Source of the DNA: JAEHDI01 sp035455185
Lineage (GTDB): Bacteria > Acidobacteriota > Terriglobia > Bryobacterales > Bryobacteraceae
Length of the DNA stretch: 8,654 bases
Direction of reading: 5' to 3'
NCBI GenBank assembly: GCA_035455185.1
Contig: DATIFQ010000402.1
Coordinates: 1-8,654 of the forward strand
The notes below the pieces were generated by a model. It was not told where the DNA came from and made no database searches. It saw only the letters and a program-made list of their open reading frames with translations. Both the position numbers and the translations under genes were made by a program. Positions 1 through 6,554 of this stretch are shown piece after piece; positions within the stretch are counted from its first letter, which is position 1, and each line of letters begins with the position of its first letter.

Positions 1-1020
1 CTTACTCCCGGAGACGAGAAGATCGGTCCCAGGGATCAGGACGGGACCGCAAGAGCCGAGGTCGTCGTCGTGGAGGTTCAAGTCCATCCAGTTGTCCGGC
101 GTGAACCAGTCCGCGACAGTAAGTCCACCGGCGGCGCCGAGCCGGAGAATGCTTTCACCCCAGTTAGCGGCGCCGTTGTGGTCCCCGTCCGCCGTGGTGA
201 TGTAGATGTTTCCGAAGTTGTCCGCCGCCGGAGCGCGGCCCGATTGCCAGATGGATCCCTCTTCGCCGTCCGGGGTCACGTTGAAAACGGCCGCCTGCCT
301 CTGGAGATTCCGCGCGTCGTAACCGATCAGCCATCCGTGGTAAGGCGGCCGATCCTGATGCGACCCGAAGGAGGCATAGACAACGTTGTTGAGCAGCAGG
401 AGACCCGGCCGCTGAAGGTGATCGAACGTGACGAAGGACACCATTCCGTCCTGGTTGCCCTGGCCTTGGCCGGGAACGGAAGCGCTGATGTCGGCGGGGC
501 CGCCGAACATCTCCTCGCCGGTTGTGATGTCCAGCGCATGGAGGCGGAAGAAATACAGGCCGTTCTCGATGTTATTGGCGACCACGTAGATGGTCCCGGA
601 ATCGAGGTCGATTACGGGAGTACTTAAGATGCCCACCTCGGGCACGATGTCTTCAAGCTCGTAGTCGGAGCTGGGCACTGGTGGGCCAAGGGTGACTGTC
701 CACAGCGGAGCCTGTGGCGCGTCGGCGTCGAACGCGTATACGGTGTTGTGCATCGTGGCCACAAAGACCACGTTATGCACTCCCTTGCCGGGGATAGTCA
801 GATTTCTGACATAGAGCGGCTGGGCGTAAATAAATCCGTCAACCGGAAGGGAAAAGACCTTCCCGAAGCGCGCGACATTCACATTGGAAACGTTGAGAAT
901 CGTTTCGTGCAAATTCGCATTGGTCCTGTCCTTGTCGTAGTTGGCGGTAACTACATCGACTTGTGCGGCGGCCGGAGCAAGAGTGACCAGTGGTAGAAGA
1001 AGAAAACGGAACCAGCCCAA
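1..1020 (-). CDS. Secreted PQQ-like beta-propeller protein, C-terminus beyond window
   Basis: This reading frame is open for 340 codons and runs off the window at base 1, so only the N-terminal part is present. I chose the TTG at 1020-1018. An in-frame TGA lies six codons upstream, no ATG or GTG lies between, and a strong ribosome site (GGGGAGG, 1035-1029) sits 8 nt before it. The first 20 residues form a signal peptide (MGWFRFLLLPLVTLAPAAAQ). The mature part opens with VDVVTANYDKDRTNANL and continues with motifs such as VFVATMHNTVYAFDADAP, GILSTPVIDLDSGTIYVV and DDDLGSCGPVLIPGTDLLV. These match propeller proteins labelled 'pyrrolo-quinoline quinone' in Solibacter-type acidobacteria. The protein is probably exported. 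PQQ binding and catalysis cannot be judged from this part, and many relatives look like non-enzymatic propellers. No neighbour suggests a pathway. Confidence 0.82.
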   Translation of the reverse strand, partial: MGWFRFLLLPLVTLAPAAAQVDVVTANYDKDRTNANLHETILNVSNVNVARFGKVFSLPVDGFIYAQPLYVRNLTIPGKGVHNVVFVATMHNTVYAFDADAPQAPLWTVTLGPPVPSSDYELEDIVPEVGILSTPVIDLDSGTIYVVANNIENGLYFFRLHALDITTGEEMFGGPADISASVPGQGQGNQDGMVSFVTFDHLQRPGLLLLNNVVYASFGSHQDRPPYHGWLIGYDARNLQRQAAVFNVTPDGEEGSIWQSGRAPAADNFGNIYITTADGDHNGAANWGESILRLGAAGGLTVADWFTPDNWMDLNLHDDDLGSCGPVLIPGTDLLVSGSK

Positions 1021-1028
1021 CTTTACGT

Positions 1029-1051
1029 CCTCCCCTCATAAGAACAGTATA
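1029..1051 (-). promoter_or_regulatory. -10 box and Shine-Dalgarno of the PQQ-like gene
   Basis: On the minus strand a TATACT box (1051-1046) is followed by a short leader carrying GGGGAGG (1035-1029), 8 nt before the TTG start. No good -35 hexamer is seen 16-18 nt upstream of the box. An ATG at 1039-1037, 6 nt after the box, is out of frame with the protein, so the ribosome site decides for TTG. Confidence 0.5.
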
Positions 1052-1147
1052 CTTCTACCGGTTTTCCGAAGTGGGGTACTTAGATAAAGCGGTCCGGCTC
1101 GATTTGTTGGGCCATCTGCAAGGCGCCTCGTTGCGGAGTTCAATCTG

Positions 1148-1208
1148 GGTACTCAGGGATGGCCGATGGCAGGTGCTCTTTCATCAAGGCACCCGGATGT
1201 CGAGTACC
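1148..1208. repeat. Nested inverted repeat in intergenic region
   Basis: GGTACTC at 1148-1154 pairs with GAGTACC at 1202-1208. Inside it, GGTGC at 1172-1176 pairs with GCACC at 1189-1193. A transcript through here could fold into a two-level stem. Short arms of this kind also occur by chance in GC-rich DNA. Confidence 0.3.
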
Positions 1209-1401
1209 TAACCCAACCTTTGGATCTGTGCTGGGACGGTGGTCGCTGACATGGCGATGGATCACTCAAAAGACGCCTTCAGTGGCGCGTAACAGTGTCC
1301 GGTGTGCCGGCGACTCGACCGGGATGCACCTGGACAACATAGTGGCGCTTCCATGGATAGTGCTGTCTAGCCAGCCGAAACAGGCAACAGACCGCTGTCG
1401 G

Positions 1402-1427
1402 AACGGCGGAACAGCAGAGCCGCCGTT
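1402..1427. repeat. GC-rich hairpin upstream of the membrane-protein gene
   Basis: AACGGCGG (1402-1409) and CCGCCGTT (1420-1427) form a perfect 8-bp stem with a 10-base loop. On the plus strand it is followed by only a short T stretch. It could be a weak terminator or a protein-binding palindrome. It ends 16 bases before the TAGAAT box of the gene at 1456. Confidence 0.4.
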
Positions 1428-1443
1428 TACTACAGGCGTCCGC

Positions 1444-1449
1444 TAGAAT
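1444..1449 (+). promoter_or_regulatory. -10 box (TAGAAT), probable leaderless start
   Basis: TAGAAT matches the sigma-70 -10 consensus at five of six bases and ends 6 nt before the ATG at 1456. The expected transcription start therefore falls at or next to the start codon. No Shine-Dalgarno is visible in front of this ATG. The -35 region is poor and falls in the right arm of the hairpin. Confidence 0.45.
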
Positions 1450-1455
1450 GGCCAC

Positions 1456-1905
1456 ATGCCTCTGGGAGAGAGAATCCCACTTGACGTTCGGCTGCTCTGT
1501 TCCATTCTGGCTATCACAATATGCTGGGGCCTTGCTGGCCTTGTTTTCAGCCTGGTAGTCAAAGGCCCGAACGCGCTGGCGGCGTGGCTGATCTGGGGTG
1601 GCATCGTCTGCTTCGTAGGGTGGGTACTTGTTGGTATCCCACTCGTGGCAGCAGGCGACCGGATCTGCCGGATTCGACCGGCAGTGTTGGTGATAGGGGT
1701 TGGATTCTGCGGTGCTCTCATTATGGCTTTACCCTACTTGGCTGCCGTGCTCACTCACAATTTCGGAGCGGGAAATCACATGGTAGTCGCGGCAGATGCC
1801 ACCTTTTTGAAGTTCGAGGGGAGTGCCTTCCTGATTGCCGCCACGGCGGCCTTACTTTACCGTGGATTGCTGATCAGGTCCCAAACCATCGCGTCAAGAC
1901 CCTGA
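1456..1905 (+). CDS. Small four-helix membrane protein, function unknown
   Basis: This 149-residue protein has four hydrophobic stretches, at roughly residues 12-34, 41-66, 76-99 and 123-139. Basic residues follow several of them (DRICRIR near 68-74, RGLLIR at 136-141). This is a convincing inner-membrane protein, unlike the low-complexity arginine/proline translations of the other frames here. The ATG at 1456 is the first in frame, has no Shine-Dalgarno, and sits 6 nt after a TAGAAT box. I do not recognise the family and see no catalytic motif. It is the only plus-strand gene in the window. The next gene to the right converges on it, so it appears to be transcribed alone. Confidence 0.72.
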   Translation: MPLGERIPLDVRLLCSILAITICWGLAGLVFSLVVKGPNALAAWLIWGGIVCFVGWVLVGIPLVAAGDRICRIRPAVLVIGVGFCGALIMALPYLAAVLTHNFGAGNHMVVAADATFLKFEGSAFLIAATAALLYRGLLIRSQTIASRP

Positions 1906-1952
1906 AGATCAGCCTAACGGCGCGGCCTAGACTCACTCACACCGAGCGCCTT

Positions 1953-1971
1953 CTCTCCATTTCAGGGAGAG
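1953..1971. repeat. Hairpin downstream of the membrane-protein gene
   Basis: CTCTCC (1953-1958) and GGAGAG (1966-1971) form a 6-bp stem with a 7-base loop, about 47 nt after the stop at 1905. No T-run follows on either strand, so it is at best a weak terminator candidate. Nothing else is supported in the 264-base gap before the converging gene that ends at 2170. Confidence 0.25.
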
Positions 1972-2169
1972 CCCATGTAGGTGGACGTGGGCGTCCCCCC
2001 TCGATGCGTCACACCGACCAGTCCGCTTTTGTGCCCGCACGCGACGCCGCCGAAGCTCATTCAGCTAATCTGGTCTTAGTGGAGCGGTTCCGCAGAGCCG
2101 CGCTGAGCCCCCGGCCCGACAGGCAAGTCAGCCACCCCGAAGACAGTCGGCACTGTTCGGTGCGCTTTT

Positions 2170-4380
2170 CTATTTCACCGAAATCGTCGCTCCGATGGTT
2201 CCTATGGCGACCGATTGGGCGCCGCCAGGTAGCGCCATCAGGGACCAGGGAAAGAACTGGTACAAACCCGGCGCGACATAAGTGGGAACCTGCACGTTAA
2301 TCTGCACCACGCCGCACGGCAGCGTTGGTGCGCTACCGGCATATAATGCTGGAGCGTACTGGACCGGAACTCCCGGAGGTGAACCGTCGGCAATGTCCAC
2401 GCTTATGCCGGCTGCCAGGCTCACGGGGCCGGGCGGGTTGAGCCCGCCCGTGGCGCAGGGGGGATCGATCAGGCCGAAACCGGTGCCCCAAACGGAGACC
2501 ACGGAACCCCTGGCCGCCGGGTTCGCGGGACCGTTGATCGTGCCATCCTCGTTCACTGCCGCCGCCTGCGATGAGACGCCAGGGTGGAGCCGGAAGATGC
2601 CCGGAGATCCATAGCTCACTACCGACGCCTCGATCGACCCGACTGCGGCCCGGTTGTATAGGACGGTTATGTTCGTCTTTGTCTGACCGCTCAGTTCCAC
2701 GGGCGCCAGCGCATTGATTTGCCGCGATTGGGCGTACAGCACCGGTGCGGGCTGGCCGTCAAAGAGAACCTGAACGCCTGCAAGCTCGCGTGTAACCTGG
2801 CCCTGATCCGCAACACCAATATCCGGGCCGATTCCGAATCCAGTCAGGGTGATGAATTCACCTGGCACCAACGCGGGTCCCGTCGCGGAGTACGGAATGG
2901 TCGACAGAGTCGCAGCATTCAGAACGGCCGGCGACAGGCAGGCTGGCGCCTTCCATCCGGTGCCACCGAACCGGAGTCGGGACTTCACCCTGTTGCCCGC
3001 GCTATCCATTGCCAGCAGAACAGACCCGTCTCCGGCCAATGACAGACCCACAGTGAAGGTAACGCCCTGACTGACATAGGTCGCGTCGAGGAGAGCGCCA
3101 TGAGGATCGAGATGGGCAACAAAAGCATCGGTTGCCCCGATCCCGTTGTAGAATTGGGCACTGTGAAGGCCGTCAAAACAGACCTGTGGCGCGGAAGCGG
3201 TCACCGGGAAACCTGGGCCGGTGAGCCCGGCGATATAAGCCTCGCCCGAGGCGCTGACCGCCAGTTGAGCGACGCCCAGAGACGGTCGAGTGACGCCCTG
3301 ATAAAGGGGATGATCCGCACTCATCACATAGCTGGACCACGACAGAGCGCTGCCGTCCGCACTGAGCTTGGCGGCAAATCCGGCGGGCGCTGAGTTGTTC
3401 CACATGGGCACTATTGGATCCGGCTCGAAGCTGCCCGAAGTAGTAGGGAAATCGAGCGAACTTGTCTGGCCGGCGACATAGATGTTGCTAGCGGAATCCG
3501 TTTGTACCGCGGTAGGTGTGTCCGTGCCGCTTCCGCCAAGATAGGTGGAGAACACTACGCCGCCGCTCGGGTCGAGTCTGGCGATGAAACCGTTCTGCGC
3601 TCCCATGAGTCGGCTTTGGACCGTCCCGGGCGTGACTGGAAAGTCCGGCGAAGTAGTCTGACCGGCGACGATGACATTGCCCGCGGAATCCGCCGAGACC
3701 GCGTTAACGGAATCCTGAGCGCTCCCGGCCAGGGAGACGTGATAGAGGAAAGCGGAGCCATCGGCGCTGAGCTTCACCACGAAGGCGTGTCCGGTACTGG
3801 ATTTTCCGGCGATGTAGGCATTACCTTGTGCGTCAATGGCAATGGCCGACGGCATCCCGGCGGTATCGGGCAAGTAGGTGGAATACAGTACGCGGCTCCC
3901 ATCGGCGCTGATCTTGGCTGCAAACGACTTGGCTGTCGTGCTGGCGGCGATGGCGGCTTTGGCGGTAGTGGGAAAAGAACCTTCCGTCGAGCCTGTGACA
4001 AAAACGTTGCCGGCGCCATCCACGGCCAGAGCAGTCGATTGGTCCGCGGTTGGGCCTCCCAGGTAGGTGCCGAAAACCAGGTTGCCGGATGCGTCGAGCT
4101 TGCCCGCGTAACCGTCGGGGCAGGGTCCGGGAAATGAGAAAAAGCCATTGCTGCTTAAACAGGTGCCGCCGCCGTTCTGGGTCTGCGCTGCGCCTGGGGT
4201 GACCGGCCCTGCCAGGAAGAAATACAGATTCCCGGCGGGGTCGAATACTGCTGGACCGGCCACCGGCACGGTCGTAGCGGTAGTGGTAATGCTGGCGGGT
4301 TGCGCCCACAGACCGCCCGCGACGAGGGTCATCGCCAGTGCGTTCGATGCCAGAAGGGACCTCAGTATGCTAGCCGCCAT
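2170..4380 (-). CDS. Secreted SBBP-repeat propeller protein with Solibacter C-terminal domain
   Basis: The protein has 736 residues from the ATG at 4380. The frame stays open upstream to 4524, but this start puts a clean signal peptide at the N-terminus (hydrophobic about residues 8-26, likely cut near GLWAQ at 23-27). Residues about 43-470 hold six to seven propeller-type repeats. Each has a F-A-A/V-K-L-S-A-D-G-S strand, a Y-L-G-G-like segment and an A-G-N-V/I-Y-V-A-G turn; blades lie near 91-139, 153-195, 198-250, 263-315, 333-395 and 418-470. This is the SBBP (seven-bladed propeller) pattern. Residues about 481-736 form the TIGR03437-type Solibacter C-terminal domain. It is two related halves, each with a glycine-rich G-T/F-G-F-G motif and a Q-I-N-A/V-x-V/A-P segment. 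The protein is probably exported or surface exposed; its ligand is unknown. No strong Shine-Dalgarno is seen, and no neighbour is co-directional within 180 bases. Confidence 0.9.
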   Translation of the reverse strand: MAASILRSLLASNALAMTLVAGGLWAQPASITTTATTVPVAGPAVFDPAGNLYFFLAGPVTPGAAQTQNGGGTCLSSNGFFSFPGPCPDGYAGKLDASGNLVFGTYLGGPTADQSTALAVDGAGNVFVTGSTEGSFPTTAKAAIAASTTAKSFAAKISADGSRVLYSTYLPDTAGMPSAIAIDAQGNAYIAGKSSTGHAFVVKLSADGSAFLYHVSLAGSAQDSVNAVSADSAGNVIVAGQTTSPDFPVTPGTVQSRLMGAQNGFIARLDPSGGVVFSTYLGGSGTDTPTAVQTDSASNIYVAGQTSSLDFPTTSGSFEPDPIVPMWNNSAPAGFAAKLSADGSALSWSSYVMSADHPLYQGVTRPSLGVAQLAVSASGEAYIAGLTGPGFPVTASAPQVCFDGLHSAQFYNGIGATDAFVAHLDPHGALLDATYVSQGVTFTVGLSLAGDGSVLLAMDSAGNRVKSRLRFGGTGWKAPACLSPAVLNAATLSTIPYSATGPALVPGEFITLTGFGIGPDIGVADQGQVTRELAGVQVLFDGQPAPVLYAQSRQINALAPVELSGQTKTNITVLYNRAAVGSIEASVVSYGSPGIFRLHPGVSSQAAAVNEDGTINGPANPAARGSVVSVWGTGFGLIDPPCATGGLNPPGPVSLAAGISVDIADGSPPGVPVQYAPALYAGSAPTLPCGVVQINVQVPTYVAPGLYQFFPWSLMALPGGAQSVAIGTIGATISVK

Positions 4381-4520
4381 ATTTGCTTGATGCGGATTGT
4401 TGCATCCACGTCGCGACTGATCCCGCGTTGTCGCCAGGTGTTTACAGAAGTTTCCGGTGGCTCTCGCGCTCTTGGTCCCCTGTTCGCGCGCAGTTTCCGA
4501 ACCGCGCAGAGCTCCCGCTG

Positions 4521-4540
4521 GCACAGGCTTAGCCTGTGTG
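4521..4540. repeat. REP-like palindrome, copy 1
   Basis: CACAGGC and GCCTGTG (4522-4528 and 4532-4538) form a perfect 7-bp stem around a TTA loop, within the sequence GGCACAGGCTTAGCCTGTG. It lies about 28 nt after the slipin stop codon. There is no T-run, so it is not a standard intrinsic terminator. A degenerate copy is found at 7214-7235. It may be a dispersed extragenic palindrome that protects or ends the slipin mRNA. Confidence 0.5.
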
Positions 4541-4566
4541 GCAACACCCCCGCGGCGGCACAGCCT

Positions 4567-5439
4567 CTACGGCTTGGCGCCGCCGAGTGCGGCCGTCGCC
4601 AGCGTACCTCCCAAGCCCATGGTCTCCACCGCTGAGGAGGGGACGATGACCATCGAGCCCTTCTCTTTGATGGCTTCGTACAGCATGTTCATCGCGCGCA
4701 GATGCAGCGCGACCGGATTGTCGCGGTACGTGTCCGCGGCCTGCGCGAATCTGTCGGCGATCTCGGTTTCGGCCAGGCTGATAATCGTGCGCGCGCGGCG
4801 CTCGCGCTCCGCCTGCGCTTCCCGCGACATGGCGTCTTGAAGTTGCGACGGAATCTGTACGTCGCGAATCTCGACCGATTGCACGGTAATCCCCCACGGG
4901 TTCGTCTTTTCGTCGAGGATGCGCTGCAGTTCCTGGCCGAGCATCTCGCGTTCCGCCACCATCTGGTGTAGCTCGTGGCGGCCGATCGATTCCCGCAACG
5001 CGGTCTGCGCGCTAAGCGAGATGGCCTGCTCGAAGTCCTGCACTTCGAGAATCGATTTTTCGGCGTTCCAGACCAGCCAAAACACGATGGCGTCTACATT
5101 CACTGGAACCGTGTCTCGCGTTAGCGTTGATTCGGCCGAGACGCTGACCACTCGCACACGCTGGTCCACCGTGCGGCTGACCGTATCGACAATCGGAATG
5201 ATGTGAAACAAGCCGGGCCCGCGCAGGCCGATGTAACGGCCAAACCGCAGCACTGCGAACTTCTCCCATTGGTCGGCCACGCGGATCGAGAAGAGGAGGT
5301 AGAGGCCGATGGCCGCACAGGGGATCAGTATCGGGTGCCTTCCGGTGGCGGCGTCTGCCGCGCCGCCCAGCGCGATCGAGATCACGAACAGTGCCACTCC
5401 CACATTACTGACTCCAAGCTCCCTGAGACCTGTCTTCAT
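4567..5439 (-). CDS. Slipin (SPFH/band 7 stomatin-like membrane protein)
   Basis: The 290-residue protein has the slipin layout. Two N-terminal hydrophobic segments (about 11-30 and 37-53) form a membrane anchor. An SPFH/band 7 domain follows from about residue 56, with EKFAVLRFGRYIGLRGPGLF at 59-78, DQRVRVVSV at 92-100 and VPVNVDAIVFW at 111-121. A charged helical stretch (about 195-235, SREAQAERERRARTI) and a short C-terminal tail complete it. Family members oligomerise on the inner membrane and scaffold partners such as proteases or lipid microdomains. Many pair with an NfeD protein, which is absent here. The ATG at 5439 overlaps the stop of the GntR gene (ATGA), with AGGAAGG about 8 nt upstream, indicating translational coupling. 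The pairing suggests slipin output is set by the repressor. The family call is firm; the cellular role is unknown. Confidence 0.93.
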   Translation of the reverse strand: MKTGLRELGVSNVGVALFVISIALGGAADAATGRHPILIPCAAIGLYLLFSIRVADQWEKFAVLRFGRYIGLRGPGLFHIIPIVDTVSRTVDQRVRVVSVSAESTLTRDTVPVNVDAIVFWLVWNAEKSILEVQDFEQAISLSAQTALRESIGRHELHQMVAEREMLGQELQRILDEKTNPWGITVQSVEIRDVQIPSQLQDAMSREAQAERERRARTIISLAETEIADRFAQAADTYRDNPVALHLRAMNMLYEAIKEKGSMVIVPSSAVETMGLGGTLATAALGGAKP

Positions 5440-5861
5440 GGCGCTACCTTCCTTTCCTGATCAGCCTGCAAATCACGCAATTGCTCCACAAGATCCTGGA
5501 TCGTGAAGCCGCCGGCGCCCGCACGGGCCACGAATTCGCCAACGAGCTGGTTCAACCGGCGCTGCCGCTCGACCTGATCGCCCTTCACCTTTTGCCGGCT
5601 GATAAATGTGCCGGTTCCCTGTTGTGTCTCGAGCAAACCGCGGATTTCCAGCTCTCGATACGCTCTCACCACCGTGTTCGGGTTGATGGCGAGGTCCACC
5701 GCGACTTGGCGCACGGTGGGAAGCTGGTCGCCCGGCTTTAATGCGCCGGCGGCCATCCCGCCGGTCACCTGGTCGATGATCTGGCGGTAGACCGGCACAC
5801 CGCTCTTAAGGTCCAGCCGGAAGCCGAAGGGCCGTTTGCTATCTTGGACCGTGCTCGCCAT
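5436..5861 (-). CDS. GntR-family transcriptional repressor, YtrA subfamily
   Basis: The protein has 141 residues. A GntR winged helix-turn-helix spans about 21-88, with GVPVYRQIIDQV at the first helix, LKPGDQLPTVRQVAVDLAINPNTVVRAYRELE through the recognition helix (split here as LKPGDQLPTVRQ at 41-52 and NPNTVVRAYREL at 60-71), and the wing GLLETQQGTGTF at 75-86. The C-terminal tail is only about 50 residues and helical, which defines the YtrA subfamily rather than the larger ligand-binding GntR groups. YtrA-type proteins usually sit first in the operon they repress and often control ABC transporters; here the partner is a slipin. The ATG at 5861 is 10 nt downstream of a TATACT box, so the mRNA has almost no leader and no Shine-Dalgarno. 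An inverted repeat over the promoter suggests autorepression. Confidence 0.92.
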   Translation of the reverse strand: MASTVQDSKRPFGFRLDLKSGVPVYRQIIDQVTGGMAAGALKPGDQLPTVRQVAVDLAINPNTVVRAYRELEIRGLLETQQGTGTFISRQKVKGDQVERQRRLNQLVGEFVARAGAGGFTIQDLVEQLRDLQADQERKVAP

Positions 5862-5871
5862 CTAAACTAAT

Positions 5872-5899
5872 AGTATACTAGTTCAATAGTACAAGTCAA
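5872..5899 (-). promoter_or_regulatory. Sigma-70-type promoter of the GntR-slipin operon
   Basis: Minus-strand TTGACT (5899-5894), a 16-base spacer and TATACT (5877-5872) form a near-consensus promoter. Only 10 bases separate the -10 box from the ATG at 5861, so the transcript should begin within a few bases of the start codon. It is the best-matching promoter in the window. Confidence 0.72.
5874..5893. promoter_or_regulatory. Probable YtrA-type operator over the -10/spacer
   Basis: Read on the minus strand, TGTACTA (5893-5887), six bases and TAGTATA (5880-5874) form a 20-bp inverted repeat with one mismatch between the arms. It covers the promoter spacer and part of the -10 box, where a bound repressor would block RNA polymerase. 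TACTA/TAGTA half sites are, from memory, of the kind described for YtrA-type GntR proteins. A second repeat, AGTAC (5888-5892) and GTACT (5900-5904), flanks the -35 box. Confidence 0.5.
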
Positions 5900-6000
5900 G
5901 TACTTTCTAAAAGGGCAAACGCGTGACAAACAGTGAAGCACGGAATGACGTTCTTGAACCGCGCGCGTAACATCCTGCGGACTTCTCAAACCCACGTTGC

Positions 6001-6030
6001 CAGGGGGGTATCAGCCTCGGCCTGCCCCTG
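6001..6030. repeat. Inverted repeat after the tandem-paralog operon
   Basis: CAGGGG (6001-6006) and CCCCTG (6025-6030) can pair, with a shorter CAG/CTG stem inside. It lies about 50 nt downstream of the paralog stop at 6082 and could contribute to transcript ending. No T-run follows, so a terminator call is weak. The rest of the gap between 5900 and 6081 shows nothing else I can support. Confidence 0.25.
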
Positions 6031-6081
6031 TTAAGGTGAGGTGTCTGGGTCTCGTCGGGGTCCGGAGGCTGGCGGGAACCG

Positions 6082-6549
6082 CTAGCCGTGAACGTGTTTC
6101 TTCGCTTCTTCCGATTCGTACTCGACCTTTTTGCCGCTGCGGGCTTCGATGATGGTGATCATAGTCTTCGCGCGGCCTTTCGCGATCTCGATCACGACGC
6201 CTTGCGGCTTGCCTTGGGAGTCGTTGTAGCCGATCGTCAGGAAGTGCTTGCGCTTCTTTGAGAACAGCGCCCACACGGTGATCACGATCGCCACGCCGAC
6301 ACGGCGGCCCGCCTTTTGGCCGTATTCGAGAGACGTGATGCTGCCGTACGGAATTTCGAATCCGCCTTTGTCGGACGTGAAGATGAGTTTTTCCTCGTTT
6401 TGTGTGTCCAGCCTGCCTTCCGTCGCTTCAGCCAGGTTCTTTACTGTGCCGCCGATGTACATAACCTCATCACCCCGGACAGCCGCGACGATCAGCTCGG
6501 CAAATAATACGAAAGCAACGCACAATGCAACGGTTTGGCGGACCTGCAT
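6082..6549 (-). CDS. Small exported/membrane protein, tandem paralog B
   Basis: The protein has 155 residues and begins with a signal peptide or anchor (hydrophobic about 7-24, ending near VAAVRGDE). A beta-rich part follows (about 29-80), ending in ITSLEYGQKAGRR at 71-83. A short hydrophobic stretch VGVAIVITVWALF (84-96) is capped by the basic SKKRKH (97-102). The last part alternates strands and one helix (about 103-145: FLTIGY, GVVIEIAKG, MITIIEARSGKKVEY). The strand-helix order resembles a small PH-like fold, but that is inference. I do not recognise a named family, though similar proteins seem common in acidobacteria. The ATG at 6549 has AGGGAGG about 8 nt upstream. The upstream paralog ends 5 nt before it, with its stop next to this ribosome site, so the two are co-translated. 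Confidence 0.8.
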   Translation of the reverse strand: MQVRQTVALCVAFVLFAELIVAAVRGDEVMYIGGTVKNLAEATEGRLDTQNEEKLIFTSDKGGFEIPYGSITSLEYGQKAGRRVGVAIVITVWALFSKKRKHFLTIGYNDSQGKPQGVVIEIAKGRAKTMITIIEARSGKKVEYESEEAKKHVHG

Positions 6550-6554
6550 GTTCG

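Larger units (their letters stand above)
1040..1455. other. Divergent intergenic region without a supported gene
   Basis: About 415 bases separate the leftward PQQ-like gene from the rightward membrane-protein gene. The short open frames on either strand have no recognisable protein character, such as a signal peptide, helices or a known motif. The region holds -10-like boxes near both ends, a nested inverted repeat (1148-1208) and a GC-rich hairpin (1402-1427). A small RNA is possible but nothing shows one directly. Confidence 0.5.

Noticed and set aside
70..627. 185-codon plus-strand open frame
   Set aside because: It lies antisense to the PQQ-like gene, whose translation has a signal peptide and family motifs; the plus frame has neither and is a GC-rich shadow.
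1521..2300. 259-codon plus-strand open frame running past the membrane-protein gene
   Set aside because: It overlaps the credible four-helix protein in another frame and then the 3' end of the SBBP gene. Its arginine/proline-rich composition with no motif is typical of a non-coding frame.
3502..4137. 211-codon plus-strand open frame
   Set aside because: It is antisense to the SBBP repeats; its glycine-rich periodicity mirrors the repeats on the other strand.
4381..4524. 48-codon N-terminal extension of the SBBP protein
   Set aside because: The extension is polar, would bury the signal peptide, and runs through the intergenic region into the palindrome at 4521-4540.
1046..5879. Identical AGTATACT palindrome at 1046-1053 and 5872-5879 as a shared GntR operator
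   Set aside because: An 8-base palindrome containing a -10 box is expected by chance, and the longer half sites of the GntR operator are absent at 1046.
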